The position numbers and the translations under genes are program-made. Of a stretch of DNA of 10,459 bases, positions 7,435-10,459 are shown piece by piece. The notes below the pieces were generated by a model that was not told the DNA's origin, searched no databases, and was given only the letters and a program-made list of their open reading frames with translations. Source of the DNA: Candidatus Aminicenantota bacterium. Its GTDB lineage: Bacteria > Acidobacteriota > Aminicenantia > UBA2199. Within the stretch, counting starts at the first letter, position 1. Each line of letters starts with the position of its first letter. The DNA is taken from the NCBI GenBank assembly GCA_030639705.1, contig DAOWKX010000125.1, positions 1-10,459 on the forward strand, in the 5' to 3' direction.

Positions 7435-9107
7435 TGGTAATTGACTATAAAAATATCGGTTTCTCTTTTAAAGATAAAAAAATAAAAAAACGTCTGAAAA
7501 GACTGAAATTTATCTCAATTATTATTGCTCTTTTAATGATATTTTTTCTCATTTACCATATTCAGCAAGTAAATAAAATAAAAAAAATTCAATCACTTCT
7601 GTTAGACAACCAGAAAGAAGATGCCTTGAAGATCTGTGACAATATGAGTAATTCACTGCTGCACAAAAAAACCATATGTGAACTCAGGGCATTAATTTAT
7701 TTTTTTTATGGAGAAACTGGAAAAGCAACCGAAATGCTGAAAAGGGTAAAAAAAGCCAAGACTCCTGTTCAATATAAAAGCTTTTTAAATTATTTCTCCG
7801 ATAAATCTCATTATATTCCACTGAAAATTTATACTGATTTTCTTCTGGGCAGGGGTGAAAATGTGCTTTTTTACAGAGCACTTTATCAAACAGCTCTATT
7901 TAACTTCAAGGAATCAGAGAAATTGCTGAACCAAATATCAACAGCTGAACAAGAAAAAAGAGGCAAATCTATTGCCATTTTACGGCAGTTGAATTCCCAG
8001 TTGAAAACCGGAAAAATAAACTATATTTATGACAAAAATGGGAAGCCGCTGGCCTGCTATGATTTTAGAAAAAAAACCAGTATTTCCCTGGCGCCGGGTA
8101 TTGAGTTTGAAGAATTTACTTCCTTTATGGGAAAAGGAATTAAACAATACTGTTTAACCCTTGATCTAAATATCCAAAAATCAATACATCACCTTTTCGA
8201 TAAATTCTTTGGTAACATGCTTCTGTTTAAACTGGAAGATAGCAGTATACTGGCCGCCTATTCAAAACCTTTTAACCGGAAAAATCCAGAATCGGTTTTC
8301 AATCAAAAATATGAACCCGGCTCAATCATAAAAGTATTAACCTTATTCACCTATTACACAAATCCCGTTAAGGATTTTTTTCCCTTTGAATGTAAGAGAG
8401 GAATTGTAATAAATAACCACTTTTTTCCAGATCGGATCGCCCATGGATTGATCAAAAATCCACAGGAAGCACTGTCAGTCTCATGCAATATTGCCTTTGC
8501 AAAAATGGGGTTGAGAGCTGGTTTTAAATCGCTGGCCCGAACCTTGAATTCCTTCTATTTTAACTCTGATGGATTTAAAGATATATTCCTCCATTTTGAA
8601 ACCGGCTCTTACAATAAAAACCTTACCGACAATTATGCCCTGGCCAATTTATCAGTGGGATTAAATGAAATCAACATCACCACCTTTCATTCAGCTCTGC
8701 TGGCTCTCATCATCTCCCAGAACGGGTCAATCTACAGACCTCATATTGTTAAAAACATTAAAAATATACTGAACCTCGGATTTTATAATCATCAACCGGA
8801 AATCATCAAGGTAACCAACCACCATCCAGCCTATATAAAAATCAACCGGGCCATGATTGGAGCGGTAGAAAATCCGAATGGGACCGGACGGCATTCAAAA
8901 GTTGATTTTGTCCGGACCGCAATAAAAACCGGAACCGCAGGCAAAAAAAAAGTCGGCCTTGACTCAATCATTATCGGTTTTTTTCCGGCAGAAAAGCCCG
9001 AATATGCTTTCGCCTTCAGGTTAGAACGGGCCGGTAAGGCTGAAATAAAAGGGGCCTATTTTTTGAAAAGATTTTTAACCCGCTTTTACAACCATCAGGA
9101 AAAATGA
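7434..9107 (+). CDS. Class B-like penicillin-binding protein (transpeptidase) with TPR-like N-terminal region
   Basis: Inner-membrane protein whose catalytic part should cross-link peptidoglycan stem peptides outside the membrane. After a basic cytoplasmic tail (SFKDKKIKKRLKRLK) comes one membrane segment at about 25-43. Residues 45-190 are helical and TPR-like, where class B proteins usually carry their pedestal domain. A short link (YDKNGKPLA, 199-207) recalls the usual start of the FtsI/PBP2 module, and LTLDLNIQKSIHHLF (241-255) is its typical entry to the transpeptidase fold. The three penicillin-binding motifs are all present: SxxK at S297-K300 (EPGSIIK), SxN at S350-N352 and KTGT at 498-501. 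No transglycosylase domain is seen. The 557 residues are somewhat short for FtsI or PBP2, as the pedestal is reduced. Start overlaps the gmhA stop (TAATG) with GGAG about 13 bases upstream. Specific role (division, elongation or spare enzyme) is not evident. Confidence 0.88.
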   Translation: MVIDYKNIGFSFKDKKIKKRLKRLKFISIIIALLMIFFLIYHIQQVNKIKKIQSLLLDNQKEDALKICDNMSNSLLHKKTICELRALIYFFYGETGKATEMLKRVKKAKTPVQYKSFLNYFSDKSHYIPLKIYTDFLLGRGENVLFYRALYQTALFNFKESEKLLNQISTAEQEKRGKSIAILRQLNSQLKTGKINYIYDKNGKPLACYDFRKKTSISLAPGIEFEEFTSFMGKGIKQYCLTLDLNIQKSIHHLFDKFFGNMLLFKLEDSSILAAYSKPFNRKNPESVFNQKYEPGSIIKVLTLFTYYTNPVKDFFPFECKRGIVINNHFFPDRIAHGLIKNPQEALSVSCNIAFAKMGLRAGFKSLARTLNSFYFNSDGFKDIFLHFETGSYNKNLTDNYALANLSVGLNEINITTFHSALLALIISQNGSIYRPHIVKNIKNILNLGFYNHQPEIIKVTNHHPAYIKINRAMIGAVENPNGTGRHSKVDFVRTAIKTGTAGKKKVGLDSIIIGFFPAEKPEYAFAFRLERAGKAEIKGAYFLKRFLTRFYNHQEK

Positions 9108-10459
9108 ACATTCGTCCTTTAAAAATAATCTGTCTCTCCCTGATGATTATTCTGTGTTTAGGTGATGGATTCCGGGCCAAGACCATTGTTTTTCCATTCC
9201 AGGTTCACACCCTGGAAAAAAAGAATCATCAGTGGCTGGGACGTGCCATTTCTTTTTATATTTCAATAGGGTTGGAACTCAATTCAATTGAACCAATTGC
9301 AGACTCAACGGTTCAATCGATTCTGAATACCTACAACATTCCTTTTCCTTTTATCATCACTAAAGCCACCTGTATGAAACTATCAAACCTTTTTGAGGCA
9401 GATTATGTCATATGGGGAGAAGTTGTTTCATCTGAAAATCCACAAACCCACAATGTCCAAATAAAAACCTATATCATTGATCTGAAACATTTTTCCCAAA
9501 AATATTTGCCTTTACTAAAATTTCATTTAATCGATTTCTATGTTGTTCAAAGAGAATTACTGAATATGGTTTTAAATTATTTTCAGAAAAAACCACCGCA
9601 GTTTCCCGAGCTAAACTTGGATTATCATCATTATGAGATGTTTATCAAGAGTCTTCTGTTAGAGGATTCCCAAAAAAAACTTGCCCTGCTGGAAAGGGTA
9701 TACCGGGATATCCATGATTCTGATTATTTGAATTTTGAACTGGCAAAATGTCATCTTACTTTGGGGAATATAAAGAATACAGATCATTATGCTAATAAAA
9801 TATCCGATAGTACACCCTTTCAGTATCCCAAAGATTTTATCCGGGGCCTGGTTTATTATCACAATCACCATTTTAATCAGGCCATTGATATATTCATAGA
9901 ACTCCAAAAACTGAAGATTTTTTTTTCCGAAACCACCAACAACCTCGGGGTGATCTTTTTAAAAAATGATACTCCCTCCAAATCAGAATCCTATTTTATC
10001 GATTCGATTCAGTCCAAAAAAGATCCGGAAGTATATGTCAATTATATAAAACTTTTGCTCGATCTGGGAAAGAACCGGGTTGCAAAAGAAAATCTCAAGC
10101 AAGCTCTCATTTACTTTCCGGATGATGAGAACCTGATAAGATTTTTTTCCTATTTTTTATCTCAGGAAAAAACCCGAAAACAACTTTTCTCTGTTTTCCA
10201 AAAATACATCCCTCAGCTATCGCCGTCTGTCAGCCTACCCGATGTCCCTTATGCAGTGAAAAATCCCTTCGAGCTCCAGACATATGATAATTATTATCAT
10301 CTCAATACCTTTGATTCAATCATGAATGATTATCGTCAGGGTAATATCGACAGAGCGATCAACAAATCACAGGAGTTAATGGAAACGAATCCATTTGTTA
10401 CGAAATTACACCAACTCCTTTCTGAAATGCATCTAAAAAAAAACAACCAATCCCTTTCC
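9104..10459 (+). CDS. Secreted TolB/CsgG-like domain plus TPR-like repeats, partial (runs off the window)
   Basis: I translated this from the ATG at 9104; it stays open for exactly 452 codons to the window edge, so the C-terminus is missing. Residues 1-25 form a signal peptide with a likely signal peptidase I site after FRA; there is no convincing lipobox. Residues 27-108 resemble the TolB-like/CsgG/LpoB N-terminal fold: TIVFPF strand (27-32), then WLGRAIS (44-50) and FEADYVIWGEV (97-107), the family's characteristic 'ADY(V)..GEV' strand. From about 190 onward the protein is made of helical pairs resembling degenerate TPRs (for example LAKCHLTLGNI, YYHNHHFNQAIDIF, NDYRQGNIDRAI). The ATGA overlap with the PBP stop indicates translational coupling, and AGGA lies just before the start. 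Expected location is periplasm or outer membrane. Function unknown; support for the PBP is a reasonable inference. Confidence 0.82.
   Translation, partial: MNIRPLKIICLSLMIILCLGDGFRAKTIVFPFQVHTLEKKNHQWLGRAISFYISIGLELNSIEPIADSTVQSILNTYNIPFPFIITKATCMKLSNLFEADYVIWGEVVSSENPQTHNVQIKTYIIDLKHFSQKYLPLLKFHLIDFYVVQRELLNMVLNYFQKKPPQFPELNLDYHHYEMFIKSLLLEDSQKKLALLERVYRDIHDSDYLNFELAKCHLTLGNIKNTDHYANKISDSTPFQYPKDFIRGLVYYHNHHFNQAIDIFIELQKLKIFFSETTNNLGVIFLKNDTPSKSESYFIDSIQSKKDPEVYVNYIKLLLDLGKNRVAKENLKQALIYFPDDENLIRFFSYFLSQEKTRKQLFSVFQKYIPQLSPSVSLPDVPYAVKNPFELQTYDNYYHLNTFDSIMNDYRQGNIDRAINKSQELMETNPFVTKLHQLLSEMHLKKNNQSLS

Noticed and set aside
9104..9180. Possible lipoprotein signal in the TolB/TPR protein
   Set aside because: The cysteines in the hydrophobic stretch are preceded by bulky residues (IILC), not the small residue required by a lipobox; an ordinary signal peptidase I site after FRA fits better.
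9659..9907. Minus-strand open frame of 82 codons
   Set aside because: Opposite the TPR-like protein, which remains open for 452 codons with a signal peptide and coupled start; no independent support for the minus frame.

Overview
The window is AT-rich, gene-dense bacterial DNA with short intergenic gaps, canonical Shine-Dalgarno sites and no mobile element, CRISPR array, rRNA or tRNA that I can see. The gene content (large Cache/PAS hybrid kinase, heptose isomerase for lipopolysaccharide-type sugars, penicillin-binding protein, secreted TPR protein) suggests a Gram-negative-type bacterium. The domain style recalls anaerobic lineages such as candidate phylum Aminicenantes, but that placement is a low-confidence guess.

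Left block, minus strand, read right to left: a membrane-anchored protein with two copies of one domain (4090-5121), a 1164-residue hybrid histidine kinase (559-4053) and the N-terminal third of glucose-6-phosphate isomerase (1-547, running off the window). Gaps of about 20-36 bp and 11 bp indicate one transcript, with a candidate promoter near 5202-5236. The reading frame of the two-domain protein is broken at an A9 run; skipping one A restores a full second domain.

Centre, minus strand: an NADP-type glutamate dehydrogenase (5318-6676) with a GTG start, a perfect Shine-Dalgarno and its own intrinsic terminator (5268-5297). It carries glycine at the position of the invariant catalytic aspartate, although the other active-site lysines are intact.

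Right block, plus strand: a GmhA-type sedoheptulose-7-phosphate isomerase (6856-7434), a penicillin-binding transpeptidase with a helical, TPR-like region in place of the usual N-terminal module (7434-9107), and a secreted protein with a TolB/CsgG-like domain followed by TPR-like helices (9104 to the window end). Stop and start codons overlap at both junctions, so this looks like a translationally coupled cell-envelope operon. It is divergent from gdhA, and the two candidate -35 boxes form a perfect inverted repeat.

The points most worth a second look are the Asp-to-Gly change in the dehydrogenase, the A9 frame break in the repeat protein, and the coupled PBP plus TolB/TPR pair.
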